64,000 bases of DNA from assembly GCA_963693315.1 (NCBI GenBank), contig OY856186.1, positions 303,558,586 through 303,622,585 of the forward strand. The letters run 5' to 3'. The stretch comes from Diogma glabrata. Taxonomy: Eukaryota; Arthropoda; Insecta; Diptera; Cylindrotomidae. The position numbers were made by a program, and so were the translations under genes. Under the pieces are notes generated by a model that saw only the letters and a list, made by a program, of their open reading frames with translations, was not told the origin of the DNA and searched no databases. This document shows positions 1 through 11,560 of this stretch, in pieces. Positions within the stretch are counted from its first letter, which is position 1, and each line of letters opens with the position of its first letter.

Positions 1-414
1 AGGTGACATCTTAGAGGTGGTGGCGGATGAACTGTATTCAGTCAACGGTAGCACCCTCAATCTTAGCTGTTAAATAATCCTTGATAATGAGACGCTATTG
101 CTTCCTTGAAGAAACGAGCCTTCATATAACTATATGTGTGGGCTTTAATCTTCGAGAAAGAGAGTGCGTCACAGGATCAAGGAATATGCAACCGGCTGGA
201 TTATTGGCAACTACATTTTTGTTTTGTTTCAGCAAATTTTTGTAACAATTTGCTACTTACTTTTTAATTTACTTTTATTTTCTCTATTCTATCATAAAAT
301 ATTGGCCTATGTCATATTTTGTCAGTGATAGGATTTTTTGTTTAGTTATCCATTCTTTAACAAAAAATAAAAAAATACAAAAAAAAAGAAAGATTTACGT
401 CTATCAACACCTTT
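1..414. other. Stretch with no supported gene
   Basis: AT-rich sequence with a slightly more balanced first 200 bases. Minus-strand readings of the first 190 bases show short protein-like runs broken by stops, which could be an old coding or transposon fragment, but I recognise no motif. From about 230 onward it is low-complexity A/T sequence. Confidence 0.4.
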
Positions 415-485
415 GAACGTATGTTGTTGTGGGACCTTGGTCTTAAAAGGTTTTTATGTGTTGTTGTGACACATATTGTAATTCC
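415..485 (-). repeat. Dispersed repeat, inverted partner of 8970-9025
   Basis: Read on the minus strand this segment contains a run almost the same as the plus strand at 8970-9025: GTGTCACAACAACACATA, then CCTTTTAAG and AGGTCCCA. The two copies face each other about 8.5 kb apart. The element type is unknown. Confidence 0.6.
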
Positions 486-522
486 TACTACACAGCACAT
501 TTTATAAAAAAAAAAAAAAAAA

Positions 523-1184
523 AATTATACTAATAACAAATATTTATACGTCTGGCCTACTGGCATATTAAAAATTATCAATCTAATTTTGAAATAATTA
601 ACTGGTAAGCCAACGTATAATTCATAAAAAATATAAATAAATGAATAAATAAATATAAATAAATGAAAAATGACAAAAAATTTTCTAAACGAATTCCCCT
701 CGTTCGTTGATAAATTCTCATAATTTTTTGAAAAATTCCTCAAGCAAGTGGTATTGATAAAAGCCCTCGGCCTACGACCTCGTGCTTTTATCAATATACT
801 TGCTTTCGAAATTTTTGGCAAAAAATTATTTCGAATTATCACCGCGCCCTTGGGAAATTACAACTGAAACTTTGTTGCCTTAGTTTTATTTTAATTAAAC
901 CCAATGAAACTCTCTAAAATGTATTGACATCATTCAATTTCACCAATAAAATTTGAATTATACTAATAACAAATAGTTATACGTCTGGCCTACTGGGATA
1001 ATGAAAATTATCACATATTTTTTGAAATAATTAAATGATATCGCAGTAGGCCAACGTATAATTCATAAAAAATTGGAAAATTCCTCAAGCAAGTGGTATT
1101 GATAATAGATAATATACTTGCTTTCGAAATTTTTGGCAAAAAATTATTTCGAATTTTCACCGCCCTTGGGAGATTACAACTGAT
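523..1184. repeat. Direct duplication of a hairpin-bearing repeat
   Basis: Two diverged copies of one repeat lie head to tail, about 523-868 and 956-1184. Both contain ACGTCTGGCCTACTGG and later a CCAACGTATAATTC that partly pairs back, then CAAGCAAGTGGTATTGAT. In copy 1 the second palindrome is complete, with stems near 742-764 and 784-805 around a GC-rich loop containing CCTCGGCCTACGACCTCG. In copy 2 the loop is gone and the stems meet as GATAATAGATAATATACTTG. No coding function is seen. Confidence 0.75.
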
Positions 1185-2287
1185 AATTTTTAAAATTATT
1201 CAAGTTGTGTTTTGTATGAAATCCCATATAAATTTTTTTGAATTTATCTCTTGTCCCTTTTTTGTAGCGCCATTTGGCGTAAATACCAGAAAAGAAAAAT
1301 CACTCTTTAGCGAAGAAAATAATTATAATGGGTGTCCCAAAAAAAACGCAAGATTTGAATTAAAGACAACACAATTTTTGGTCTTCATATTGTTGTTTTT
1401 TCATTTAGTCATAAAGTCCATAGGATAGGGTTAGTTTTGGAATAACACATCGGGTAAATACGGACATCAGACATATGCACTCTTTCGTTGTATCGTGTTG
1501 TAACGACGGACTATTTCGAATGTTTAAGTAAAAGTAAGAATATTCATATATAAAGAAATTCGCCAATAATTTGCCAATTTATTTCGATGCCGACCTTTAA
1601 AATAAAACAAACATAAAAGCATTTATGTATATCAATAATATTTTAACATTGTTTTTCTCAGTTGATTATTTTGATGCGTCACAATGTCAATTAGTAATAC
1701 ATATGTACACGTTTTTTTGTCTTGTAAAGCTTAGTAATAGCATTACATGTAGGTGTAATATAGCTGTTCAAATTTATTTTTGTTCTGTTAAAATTATTTT
1801 CGTCATGTATTCATTACATAGTTTTTTTTAAATTTATTTTTGTGTAAAATATTTGATTTCCAGGGTCAGGATTCCCGTATATTTTGATATAAAGTCTGAT
1901 TCCCTACTGTGTAATGCTCTATTTTACTGACACTATACTCTCTCTCAGCTGTCAAATAGTTTTTTTTTCAGGGTTACCAACAACTTACTGCCCTAAATAG
2001 CGTCAAATTCAAACCTTCCATTAATTTTGGGACACTCTTTATTTCTGAATTTTAAGGAAATGGGAAAAAGGGAGAAAATGTGAAAAAAGCTTTTTGATCC
2101 AAATGGGTGGAGTATCATGACACCCCTTTGCATTTTTCCAACTTTGTTTTATTTATATTATCACTGTAATACACCAACACCAATTTTAATGTAGAATTCT
2201 TTTCTATTTCTACTGTTACTAGTGGCTGAACTTTTAATATATAGATTATACTAACAAAATGTTGAATGTGCCAATCAGAAGATAATA
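1185..2287. other. AT-rich stretch with no recognised feature
   Basis: Short open frames occur by chance here. None shows a domain, a splice structure or a biased composition. Nothing is supported. Confidence 0.5.
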
Positions 2288-2470
2288 TTTTTTTTTTTTT
2301 TTTTATTAATTAGTTAGACATGTTTAGCACACTAAATATGAAATATTCATTATTTAGACTCTTTGAATATCCGAAGATACCATATCAACTATAAAGGAAG
2401 GAGATGAGGAAAATGGAAGGAATGGGGATATAGGGATAATTATACTAATTTAATTATACTAATTATACTA
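2288..2470 (-). mobile_element. 5'-truncated LINE 3' end
   Basis: A poly(T) run near 2288-2304 is followed by sequence shared with the 3' region of the LINE fragment at 37371-37480, including GACATGTTTAG and GAATATCCGAAGATACCAT. On the minus strand this reads as LINE 3' UTR followed by a poly(A) tail. No coding sequence remains in this copy. Confidence 0.6.
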
Positions 2471-3105
2471 ATATAAGATAATAAGATGCTTTTGCTAATT
2501 TTTATTCGCTACTTTTGCGTCTTATCCGCTACTTGTGAGGTGAAAAAGTTAGTAATTTGGAACCAACAGATCTGAGATGAAATCGAATGCATTATGCATC
2601 AAATATATTCGTAACCCCATGCCAGTCGGTCAGAAAGCCAACGCTGCCATAAAAGAAAACAAGAGAAACATATTTGTCTAACTGCATATAAATGAAGTGA
2701 TTTGCGTTATCAATATAATTTCGGGTATATTCAATCCACCAACCAAGATACATTTTTCCGACAACCTAGATCTTAATAATTATTTATGTGTTATTTTTTT
2801 ACTAAGGTTGTATGTATTTTTGCGTTTGGTGGTTTGATTTTGAATAACCGTTTGAATAAAACCAATGGGTGATACCAACTAATTGCATCTTTAAGTAAAA
2901 CTATTAAATTAATATTTCTCACTTATTTATTATATTTATTTTCTACAGTTATTATCCCATAGCTCTTAATTGTTCGATGCTATATTTTGATCAATGATTA
3001 TAGAAAATAATCATTTTACTCAGCACACTTGCATACATAATTTCTGATTCATGGAACTAGCATTGTTGTAAAATATATGATGAAAACTATCAAAAAAATT
3101 TCAAG
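2471..3105. other. AT-rich intergenic stretch
   Basis: No open frame with recognisable motifs. The first bases hold a small tandem of TTATACTAA-like units around 2440-2470. Nothing else is supported. Confidence 0.45.
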
Positions 3106-3464
3106 TTGACGTAAAATAAATTTCACTAATAAATTAAAATAAAAACGCCAATTTCTTGTTAACTAATAGTTTTATTTACTATATACGTATTTCGAAAGCT
3201 ATGCTTTCATCGACAGTAGTATATATCAAAACTAAATTTTAGAGTACATTGTAATTGAGTTATATACAAACGGTTATCCTTAAAAATATTAGACCTTCAA
3301 AAATATGAACAATAAAACAATAAACATTCAAATACTTAGATGCTATGACAAATGTAAAACCTAATTAACAAAAAAATTAAATATGACAAAACAATAAATA
3401 GGTGAAAAGGGGATGGATGTCTTAATGATTACAAAAAATTTTTATAAATTGATGAATGGACTAA

Positions 3465-4349
3465 TTACAAAATAAGATTGAACATTCTGGATTTAATATT
3501 TCCTTCTTTTGAGTTCATCAAAATACCTGGGTTTTTTTGATTTTGTTCTTCAATAAAAAATGACTCATATGCTTCAAGATATTTTGGATTATTCAATTGT
3601 TTAATGAGTTTCAATTTTGTTGAATCCGTTCAATGGTTATTTTCAAGCATGTGAGCTGCGACACTGGAGTTTTCTGGACGTTTATGTTTAATATCAGCTA
3701 GATGTTCCTTTAGTCGTTGTCCAATCATTCTTTGTGATAATCCTATATAAAATTGATCACAGTCATTGCAATGAATTTTATAAACACCAGGTTTCTCACT
3801 CGGGCTGGTTTTGATTTTAGAGGGGGCAATAAGATCTTTTAATTTATTCTGGCTATTGTTTACAATGGTGATATTGGATTTTTTGAAGATTCTCTGCAAT
3901 TTGTTGTTGATTTCTTTATTGTACGGTAATGCAATTCTTAATGATTTTTGTTTAGATTCTGGAGTAAGTTTTGTGATGTTTTGTAACCGACTTTTTCGAC
4001 GTTTTTTGTTGTAAATATTGTTAACAAACTCGTTACTGTAACCGTTTCTTCTTGCGATATTTCTGATGTTATTTAATTCCTTGATATGGTTTTTCTTTGA
4101 TAGTGGAATGGTGAAAATTCTATGGATCATTGAATTAAAGGCTGCTGCTTTGTGCTGTTGGTTATGGTAAGAATCTTTTGGAATGTATTGTAGGTTGTTG
4201 GTTGATTTCCGGAAGATTTCCAATTCAACTTTGTTGTTTTTGTTAAAAAACGTTTTTTCATTAAAAAGTGTAAAACAAACAAAATTTTCCCGGATTTTAT
4301 AAACGTTAAAATAAAAGCAACCACACCAGTAGCAGTAAAAGTTAAACAA
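3465..4349 (-). pseudogene. Penelope-like GIY-YIG endonuclease, left arm
   Basis: The minus-strand frame encodes the C-terminal endonuclease of a Penelope-like element. From the ATG at 4349, residues about 188-203 hold the GIY-YIG signature (GVYKI, then FYIG), followed by QRLKEH. A charged linker precedes it. The first 20 or so residues come from antisense sequence of the element's own N-terminal region, so this start is not a natural one. A TGA interrupts the frame at 3630, after MLENNH; the same frame then stays open to about 3465, through family-typical sequence (KLIKQVNNPKYLEAYES). The same stop is in the mirror copy at 5121-6005, so it predates or accompanied the duplication. No reverse transcriptase is attached. 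Confidence 0.8.
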
Positions 4350-4430
4350 GAAGCTTCAAAATTATGGTTGAAATATGAAATGGCAAACCAATATGCAAAG
4401 TTAGAATTTACTGAAACAGAGCTCTATGAC

Positions 4431-5155
4431 CTACACCTGGAAATTACAAAAGATTTGAGCTGAAACGAATTCTCTATTTTCTTGGATTTGGATAGAACGG
4501 CAGAGGAAATAATCGAACATAAAATAAATAATAAAAAAGAAGTCTGCTTTTGTGTAATGGCAGCCTTTTTCTTTTAAATTTTTTATGACATTGTATTGGT
4601 TTTTAGTTTCAGGTTTTATCTTCAACTCGTTCTCATTCTTTTTAAACATATCATAACATTCGATCCTGATTCTTTCCTTTACTTCTTTTAGTTCTTTAAA
4701 GTTAAACAGAGCTGATTCTATCTGAGCGACTATGTCTAATGTAGGGTTAGACATCGGCGGCAGGGCAAAATTTAGTCCTTTGCTTAAAATTTGTTCCTCT
4801 TCTGGACTGAAACTAATATCCGACAAGTTGCATATGAGATTTGGTGGAAGACTTTCCTCGGTTTCTTCTATGGAAGGAGACAGTTGAGTATTATCCAGAG
4901 TTAATTTTGCTAATTTCTTTTGTTGAACTTCTTTTTTATTATTTATTTTATGTTCGATTATTTCCTCTGCCGTTCTATCCAAATCCAAGAAAATAGAGAA
5001 TTCGTTTCTGTTCAAATCTTTTGTAATTTCCAGGTGTAGGTCATAGAGCTCTGTTTCAGTAAATTCTAACTTTGCATATTGGTTTGCCATTTCATATTTC
5101 AACCATAATTTTGAAGCTTCTTGTTTAACTTTTACTGCTACTGGTGTGGTTGCTT
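4431..5155 (-). pseudogene. Penelope-like N-terminal region
   Basis: The minus-strand frame is open from about 5155 down to 4431. It reads the N-terminal part of a Penelope-like polyprotein: KQEASKLWLKYEMANQ, an acidic and helical middle, then SFSPEEEQILSKGLNFALPP and a final CHYTKAD at the spacer edge near 4544. In the family the last motif continues into KGNA and the reverse transcriptase. Here it runs straight into the inverted arm, so residues encoded below about 4543 are antisense readthrough. The part at 4927-5155 is mirrored on the plus strand of the left arm, where one codon has become TGA. Confidence 0.75.
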
Positions 5156-6005
5156 TTATTTTAACGTTTATAAAATCCGGGAAAATTTTGTTTGTTTTAC
5201 ACTTTTTAATGAAAAAACGTTTTTTAACAAAAACAACAAAATTGAGTTGGAAATCTTCCGAAAATCAACCAACAACCTACAATACATTCCAAAAGATTCT
5301 TACCATAACCAACAGCACAAAGCAGCAGCCTTTAATTCAATGATCCATAGAATTTTCACCATTCCACTATCAAAGAAAAACCATATCAAGGAATTAAATA
5401 ACATCAGAAATATCGCAAGAAGAAACGGTTACAGTAACGAATTTGTTAACAATATTTACAACAAAAAACGTCGAAAAAGTCGGTTACAAAACATCACAAA
5501 ACTTACTCCAGAATCTAAACAAAAATCTTTAAGAATTGCATTACCGTACAATAAAGAAATCAACAACAAATTGCAGAGAATCTTCAAAAAATCCAATATC
5601 ACCATTGTAAACAATAGCCAGAATAAATTAAAAGATCTTATTGCCTCCTCTAAAATCAAAACCAGCCCGAGTGAGAAACCTGGTGTTTATAAAACTCATT
5701 GCAATGACTGTGATCAATTTTATATAGGATTATCACAAAGAATGATTGGACAACGACTAAAGGAACATCTAGCTGATATTAAACATAAACGTCCAGAAAA
5801 CTCCAGTGTCGCAGCTCACATGCTTGAAAATAACCATTGAACGGATTCAACAAAATTGAAACTCATTAAACAAGTGAATAATCCAAAATATCTTGAAGCA
5901 TATGAGTCATTTTTTATTGAAGAACAAAATCAAAAAAACCCAGGTATTTTGATGAACTCAAAAGAAGGAAATATTAAATCCAGAATGTTCAATCTTATTT
6001 TGTAA
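5121..6005 (+). pseudogene. Penelope-like GIY-YIG endonuclease, right arm
   Basis: This is the mirror copy of 3465-4349, differing by a handful of substitutions and no indels. It has GVYK then FYIG near residues 188-203, and the same TGA at 5838-5840 after MLENNH. The frame beyond continues to a TAA at 6003-6005. The initial residues again derive from antisense N-terminal sequence. Near identity of the arms points to recent origin or to gene conversion. It is unlikely to be active alone because no reverse transcriptase is present. Confidence 0.8.
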
Positions 6006-6411
6006 TTAGTCCATTCATCAATTTATAAAAATTTTTTGTAATCATTAAGACATCCATCCCCTTTTCACCTATTTATTGTTTTGTCATATTTAATTTTTTT
6101 GTTAATTAGGTTTTACATTTGTCATAGCATCTAAGTATATGAATGTTTATTGTTTTATTGTTCATATTTTTGAAGGTCTAATATTTTTAAGGATAACCGT
6201 TTGTATATAATTCAATTACAATGTACTCTAAAATTTAGTTTTGATATATACTACTGTCGATGAAAGCATAGCTTTCGAAATACGTATATAGTAAATAAAA
6301 CTATTAGTTAACAAGAAATTGGCGTTTTTATTTTAATTTATTAGTGAAATTTATTATAATACTTGTTAAGTTTGAACAAACAAAATGATTAAAATGTATT
6401 GACGTAAAATA

Positions 6412-6865
6412 TAAAAAAATTAAATAATAAAATTACATGTCGACAGTGCTGATTTAAGTATATATAATCAAAGCAAGAAATTTGTTTTCTCGGAGAGATA
6501 AAAATTCCCTTTATCTGATTGATAGTTCGAATTTCGAAATATGTAGGATAATTGATTTATGTTAAATATTCGAATTGAAAATAGAAAATCTAAATAAAAT
6601 AATAATAAATAAATAAAATAAATATATTAGCGAGTGTATTTTTCCATTTTTATTGTCAAATCATTATATATTTGCTGAACAAGAAAGTACTTGGATGTTA
6701 TTTGATCCATGGTAAAATGCATAAATTAGGATAATTACTTATCATCTCCCTCTTGTGCACGAAGAAGCAAAGAAAAGCATTTTATTGGTAATATACATAT
6801 TTAGTTTTAGTAGCCACTGTAATTCCTCTCTCTTTACAGCTTAAGTATTTATAATGCAGTCCGTT
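6412..6865. other. AT-rich stretch upstream of the first DUF2236 gene
   Basis: No coding feature or repeat relation is recognised. It may include regulatory sequence for the gene starting at 7204, but no specific site can be supported. Confidence 0.4.
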
Positions 6866-6967
6866 TCAAAACTTTTTAAAATAAGTATGTAGTTCAGTTT
6901 GTGCTAAGTATCGCTTCGAAAAATAATATTACAACTTTAGCCAATAAATTTTATAGAAAAATAAGAG
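6866..6967 (+). promoter_or_regulatory. Possible core promoter and 5' UTR exon
   Basis: TCAGTT at 6894-6899 matches the arthropod initiator consensus, with A/T-rich sequence but no clear TATA box upstream. A donor (GAG|GTATGT) at 6967/6968 and an acceptor (TTCCAG|A) at 7189/7190 could remove a 222-nt 5' UTR intron just before the ATG at 7204. This is suggestive only. Confidence 0.3.
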
Positions 6968-7203
6968 GTATGTTGCCCAAAACATTTAAGTGAATTTTTA
7001 ATAGTTTATGTGAGATAAAAGTTTCTTTAATTCGTTAGTTACGCCATGAAGGTTGTAAACATGCACATGATGCAATTTATTTTATATTGTGTCGATAATA
7101 TTATAATTTATTTCGTTGTTTCAATGAAATCATTAAACAATTCATATTTTATAAGCTAACACAATTAAATAATTTTCTTTTAATTCCAGAAAATAGAAGT
7201 AAA

Positions 7204-8677
7204 ATGGTCAGTAATATTTTAAAATTAACAGATGATGAGAAAGGTAAGTCATAGAGGGAGGGAAAGTAAAGGTTGGCCGTTCTTAACAAATTTTTCTTCC
7301 ACATAGAGGCAAAAAATTTATTTATAAAAATATATTCGGCGTACGATATTCCAATTGATAGTGGTAACCTCAACGATCTCAAACCAGATATTCCTATATG
7401 GTAACAAAAATTTAAACGGTTGGTTTCGATTTCATTGTTTTTGAATGATTTTTAAAAGATTGTATTTCTAGTGGTCAAAAGTATTATCATGATAATTCTG
7501 CGGGAATATTACAAGCTGTTATTAATGGTGTGGCTTGCTTACTATCCGATCCTTCTGGATTGGATATATTGCACAGTACAGGGAAATCATCAACACCAGA
7601 ACAAGCAAAAGCGAGATATGTCGAAACAGTTTTGCACCAAAAAACATGGTATGATTGTGAATTAAGTAAAGATTCTAGGTAAGAGCAATTTCAAAAACAT
7701 TTTATAAAAAAATATTAGAAGACCAATTTATTAATAGATCATGGAAATCACTCAACAAAGTTCGTCGGTTGCATTTACTTGCATCAAATGCATCAAATAA
7801 AAAGGGAGTTGGAATAATCTCTCAAACGGAAATTGCGATGACATTGTTCACCTTTATGGGTTTTACGGTTGCCAGACCAACTCATTTTAATATTCGTTAT
7901 GAAAACAAGGCTGATCGTGAAGGTTTCATACATTTTTGGGCAGTAATGGGTCATATTATTGGTCTGAAAGATGAATTCAACTATTCTTTACAAAGCTTAG
8001 AAGTTTGTGCATTGGTGTGTGAGATATTTATTCGATACGTTTTTCTTCCATACCTTCAATTTGAACCACCGTTATTCAAACAAATACTCAATGCTATCGT
8101 AAATGGACTTGGAACTATTGCACCAGATCTAAAGTATGATTCTATTTTGTTTATGACAAGAAGGTCTTGCAGTTTAATAGGCTATCAATACAAAATAGAC
8201 TTTTCGAAAGAAAATATAATCAAAGATATTTTCACAAAAGATGAGATTAACACTTTAAAGAACTACATCCATAGGTCTCCACATGCCGTTAAAGACTCAA
8301 TACGACATTTTCCAGAACGCATACATATTATTGATGTATTAAAACAAAAAAAAAATTTAATCTTACCCAACTACGACGAAGAAGAACAAAAGTTTTGTAA
8401 CTACATTAACTCTCACCGGCAAGAGTTGGGTTTGCAAGAAAACGATAAATTTTTAATTAAAACTATTGAACATGAAAACTATCAAACACAGCTTTGTGAC
8501 ACCAAATTTCAAAATCTACCATTTCTTATCAAAATGTCAATTCGTCTGAAAATATTTTTGTTTTGGGTTAATGATAATTATTTTGGATATCTTCTAAATA
8601 AGTATATGGTAAAAATGCTGGAAAGTAAATTGCAGATTTCCTATAAGGCTAATTTCAAAAAGCTATCTTTAAAATAG
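7204..8677 (+). CDS. DUF2236 / mpaB-type oxygenase-like protein, copy A
   Basis: Four coding exons are inferred: 7204-7243, 7307-7400, 7472-7678 and 7738-8677, giving 426 residues. Intron edges are GT/AG. The product matches insect proteins of the DUF2236 family (ER-bound oxygenase mpaB / rubber oxygenase catalytic domain). Recognisable parts are DSAGILQAV-like N-terminal sequence, ARYVETVLHQKTWYD, SWKSLNKVRRLH, TEIAMTLFTFMGF and ADREGFIHFWAVMGH. Family members bind heme and cleave carbon-carbon bonds; the His residues in FIHFW and MGH are candidate ligands (inference), and the natural substrate is unknown. Oddity: where copy B reads WFNEEKYKR at the end of exon 2, this copy reads W then TAA. 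Splicing at the GTAACA at 7401 instead removes the stop, keeps phase 2 and costs about seven residues. If that site is not used, this is a pseudogene. Confidence 0.75.
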
Positions 8678-8733
8678 ATTAACATAGGTTGTTTGAATGA
8701 TATATAGTTTTACTGCGAGTATTTTGTTTATTC

Positions 8734-8739
8734 AATAAA
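8734..8739 (+). terminator. Polyadenylation signal of copy A
   Basis: AATAAA lies 57 bases after the TAG stop of the DUF2236 gene, in a T-rich 3' UTR. Confidence 0.6.
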
Positions 8740-9059
8740 TTCTAGACAGCTGTAATTACAACAAATAATTACTTAACGTAGTTTACATTGCAAAGGTATA
8801 TCTTTGTTGTATTGTATTGGAGTGACATTAAAAAACTTTATTCACAACATTATATGCTATCTAGCTATTACTGCAGTAACGATAATTTTTATTAAAAATT
8901 TTATTGAGTTGCTGTGAAAATTTTTGTTTTTTTTTAATAAAAAATGTTGAATAATAGTTATTAGTTATAACAATATGTGTCACAACAACACATAGATACC
9001 TTTTAAGGCCTAGGTCCCAAAATTGATTGAAGTCACTTAAGACTATTTATTTGAGCAAA
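8740..9059. other. Spacer with dispersed repeat at 8970-9025
   Basis: AT-rich sequence after the gene. Positions 8970-9025 are the plus-strand copy of the repeat found inverted at 415-485 (GTGTCACAACAACACATA). Nothing else is recognised. Confidence 0.5.
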
Positions 9060-9332
9060 TAATTCCATTTGTACGATGTATGAACAGGGAAGTGCCTTTG
9101 TATTTTGTCTAGTCATCGTAACAGTTTGGCTGTTCAGCACAAACCGATTGAAGAGTAAAATGACGAAAATAATGTCTTTGAAGCATGATGGATCTGATCT
9201 CATTCGAGCACTGCTAGTGACGATATTTATAAAAACAACGAAATCAGCAACAGCGCGACGATGTTGTAGGGAATCAACAGTTGATATAACATTTCGATCA
9301 CCAACAACTTGTATAGCATGCTTTTGATGAAA
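9060..9332 (-). pseudogene. LINE reverse transcriptase C-terminal remnant
   Basis: Read on the minus strand from about 9330, one frame gives HAIQVVGDRNVISTVDSLQ followed by HRRAVADFVVF. This fits the conserved 'LxSLxHRRxVxxLxxFY' stretch just after the RT domain of Jockey/CR1-type LINEs; compare DSLQHRKNVADLTIFYKY at 37480-37863. It lacks the RT core and the 3' end, and is diverged. Confidence 0.5.
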
Positions 9333-9360
9333 ACATATATCACGCCTTTAGAAAGAAAAC

Positions 9361-9806
9361 TATTTGGGTCTGAAAGACCTAAAATTACATTCTCGAGCCA
9401 AAAGTGATATTCTTAACCACCACTTTTTTGGCATTTCACGACGTTTAAGGTCATAACCAATCTAAAAAAGCAAAATTAAATGTCTGTCTTTCTGCCAGAA
9501 AACGAAAACTAGAAAACCACTGAAACCACTTCAAAAGCTTTTGATTTCTCAAAATAGGTTAACCTAATGCTAAGAGTCGAATGGACGATGTGTTCGATAA
9601 GTGTACAAAAAATGTATCAAAAAATCAACAAGTATGTCAAAACAAGCAAATTTGCATATTTTTGGCTTAAAAAACGTTCATTTTAAGTGATAATGAGTAG
9701 TAACATTGAATGTGAGGAAATCTTGATGCTCGGCTTGATTATAAGTGTGTCAAAAAAATATCATTAAGTGTGTCAAAAGAATGATTTTCATTCTTTTGAC
9801 ACACTT
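9361..9806 (+). repeat. Dispersed repeat shared with 60490-60955
   Basis: Shared words in the same order at both places include GTCTGAAAG, CTCGAGCCAAAA, GGCATTTC-CGACGTTT, GACGATGTGTTC and several AAGTGTGTCAAAA units. It ends in a perfect hairpin: 19-nt arms at 9766-9784 and 9788-9806 (AAGTGTGTCAAAAGAATGA and its complement) around a TTT loop. Noncoding as far as I can see. Confidence 0.7.
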
Positions 9807-11034
9807 TCTTTTGATACATTTTTACCCAATTTTTTGACAAACATAAAACGGGAAATATTTTCGATTAGAAACATTTAACAAATAAAATTTATTATTTGTA
9901 TGACATAAAAATGTAATTGAACAAGAAATTCGACATGAAATATGGTTCTATTCAGCTTCAAGTACTCCCAACTGATAGGAAAAGTAGCAAAATATCATGA
10001 TGTTGCAGATTAAGTGTTGTTTTTTAACAAAAGTCGTAATTATTAGAGATATGTTTTTTGAGTAATTTTTTGTGTGATTTCGGGTTCAACCACTTTTGAA
10101 TAACAGGAAGTTGGAAAATATCAGGTTGTTGCTATAAATTGCAGTTTTTAACAAAAATTGTAATGACCAGAAGTATTTGCGCTAAACGGAAAAGTATTAT
10201 GAACGGTTTTTTTTATTAAATTCACTCCTTCGTTCGCTGGATGACTAGAGGTACAGCTGGAAAATGTTAGCTTATTGCACACCGAATTTGGTTTTTCCCA
10301 AAACAAATAATTATCAACTTTTCCAAGAAGTTTTCTGGTATATTTGGAACAGTTGGATTGAAAAAATATCAAGTTCATATTGAATGTCGTTTTTCTTAGA
10401 ACTTATAATAAGTGAAAAGAAGCATTAAGACTTAATGGAGAGGTTTTCTAAAAAGTTTTGTGGACTAAAAGGAACAGTTTGGTTCAACAACATCAAAGTC
10501 ATTTTGGATAAGAAGAATTGGATAGGAAGATTGTGAATACAAAAAAAATTCCTATAGGATGTTAATGAGAAATTTACACGATCCATGGAGAATTGCATGA
10601 CACTAACTGTAAACGAATCATTCAAATGCATGCTGAATTGGTGAAGAGTTTAAATAAAAATTGATGATATTAATCAAAAGGTCAATGAAGTTGCAACTAG
10701 CACTATAACATGAACAGCAATCGACTATAATATCGACAACGACTAGAATATCAGGAGAAAATTAACAGAAGATTAATCTTAATTATCTTTGGAATTCCAA
10801 CAACGAAAAATTATCGAGCTCCTTTAAAAGAAAATGAACACTGGTCTAAAAGGGTTTATCGGATTAATTCCGATCCCATAATATTAAAATTCAGATTTTA
10901 GAATGAAAAGATGTATTTTTCAGAAAATACATGACAAAACATCTTACTGGTACAGATTATTACAAATTATTACAATAATTATGACAGAATATTACAAATT
11001 ATTATTGTTTTCAATGAAAAATGATTTTCTCAAG
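9807..11034. other. AT-rich stretch with no recognised gene
   Basis: Short open frames of 60-80 codons occur on the minus strand but have no motif and no family look. No repeat relation was found. Function unknown, possibly degraded transposon. Confidence 0.4.
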
Positions 11035-11560
11035 CGTATACGCTTTAAACCACATGTAATAGCTTGAGATTTCAACATAAATATACGAGTATAGGTAAAA
11101 AAATCACTCAAGAGTAGGAACATATTTTGATATCATATGGATATTCAATAACTAACACGTAAACAACAAGACCAGTTTCTGACACATTAATAGATCATAT
11201 AATATGCAGTCATCTGTTGTGGACCTGTTGTGGATTCATCAGTTGTGGGTAATTCCTCTGTTTTGGATTTTTAGGACCTTAATAAAACCCTACTAGATCG
11301 ATTCTATTCGGCTCTTCGTGATCAACATATATACGACGGTACCCTCAAGTGCTTAAGGTGCACTTAACTGACATCATTTCTCGGCTATTAAAAACACGCT
11401 ATAATAAAACAACTACTCAGAGCTTCCAAATCTATGTATTGCTCCTGGAAAAATTCAGCGGTAATAAAATTGAATAAAACAAAAAGGCGTTATTAAATAA
11501 AATAAAAAGAAACCCAAAATCATAAATATGTTAATTGAAAAAATAACTTAACATGACTCT
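11035..11560 (+). pseudogene. LINE endonuclease remnant
   Basis: Two plus-strand frames together show decayed endonuclease motifs of a Jockey/CR1-like LINE: DFNINI (usually GDFN), then YGYSI and TLIDHIICS, in the order and spacing of AP-type endonucleases. Stops and frameshifts are frequent. It lies upstream of, and in the same sense as, the RT remnant at 13030-13898, so both may come from one old element split by later repeats. Confidence 0.5.

Larger units (their letters stand above)
3119..6398. mobile_element. Inverted Penelope-like composite element
   Basis: Two 1429-bp arms (3115-4543 and 4927-6355) are reverse complements with no length difference: a position p on one arm pairs with 9470 minus p on the other. 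They flank a 383-bp spacer. The outer ends carry the 3' end of a Penelope-like element with a GIY-YIG endonuclease; the spacer and inner ends carry its N-terminal region. The reverse transcriptase is absent. TTGACGTAAAATA occurs at 3106-3118 and 6399-6411 and looks like a 13-bp target-site duplication, so the inverted structure probably inserted as one unit. Inverted or partly duplicated copies are typical of Penelope-like elements. Confidence 0.85.

Noticed and set aside
9076..9327. 83-codon plus-strand gene
   Set aside because: The minus strand of the same bases gives recognisable LINE sequence (DSLQHRR), so the plus frame is a shadow.
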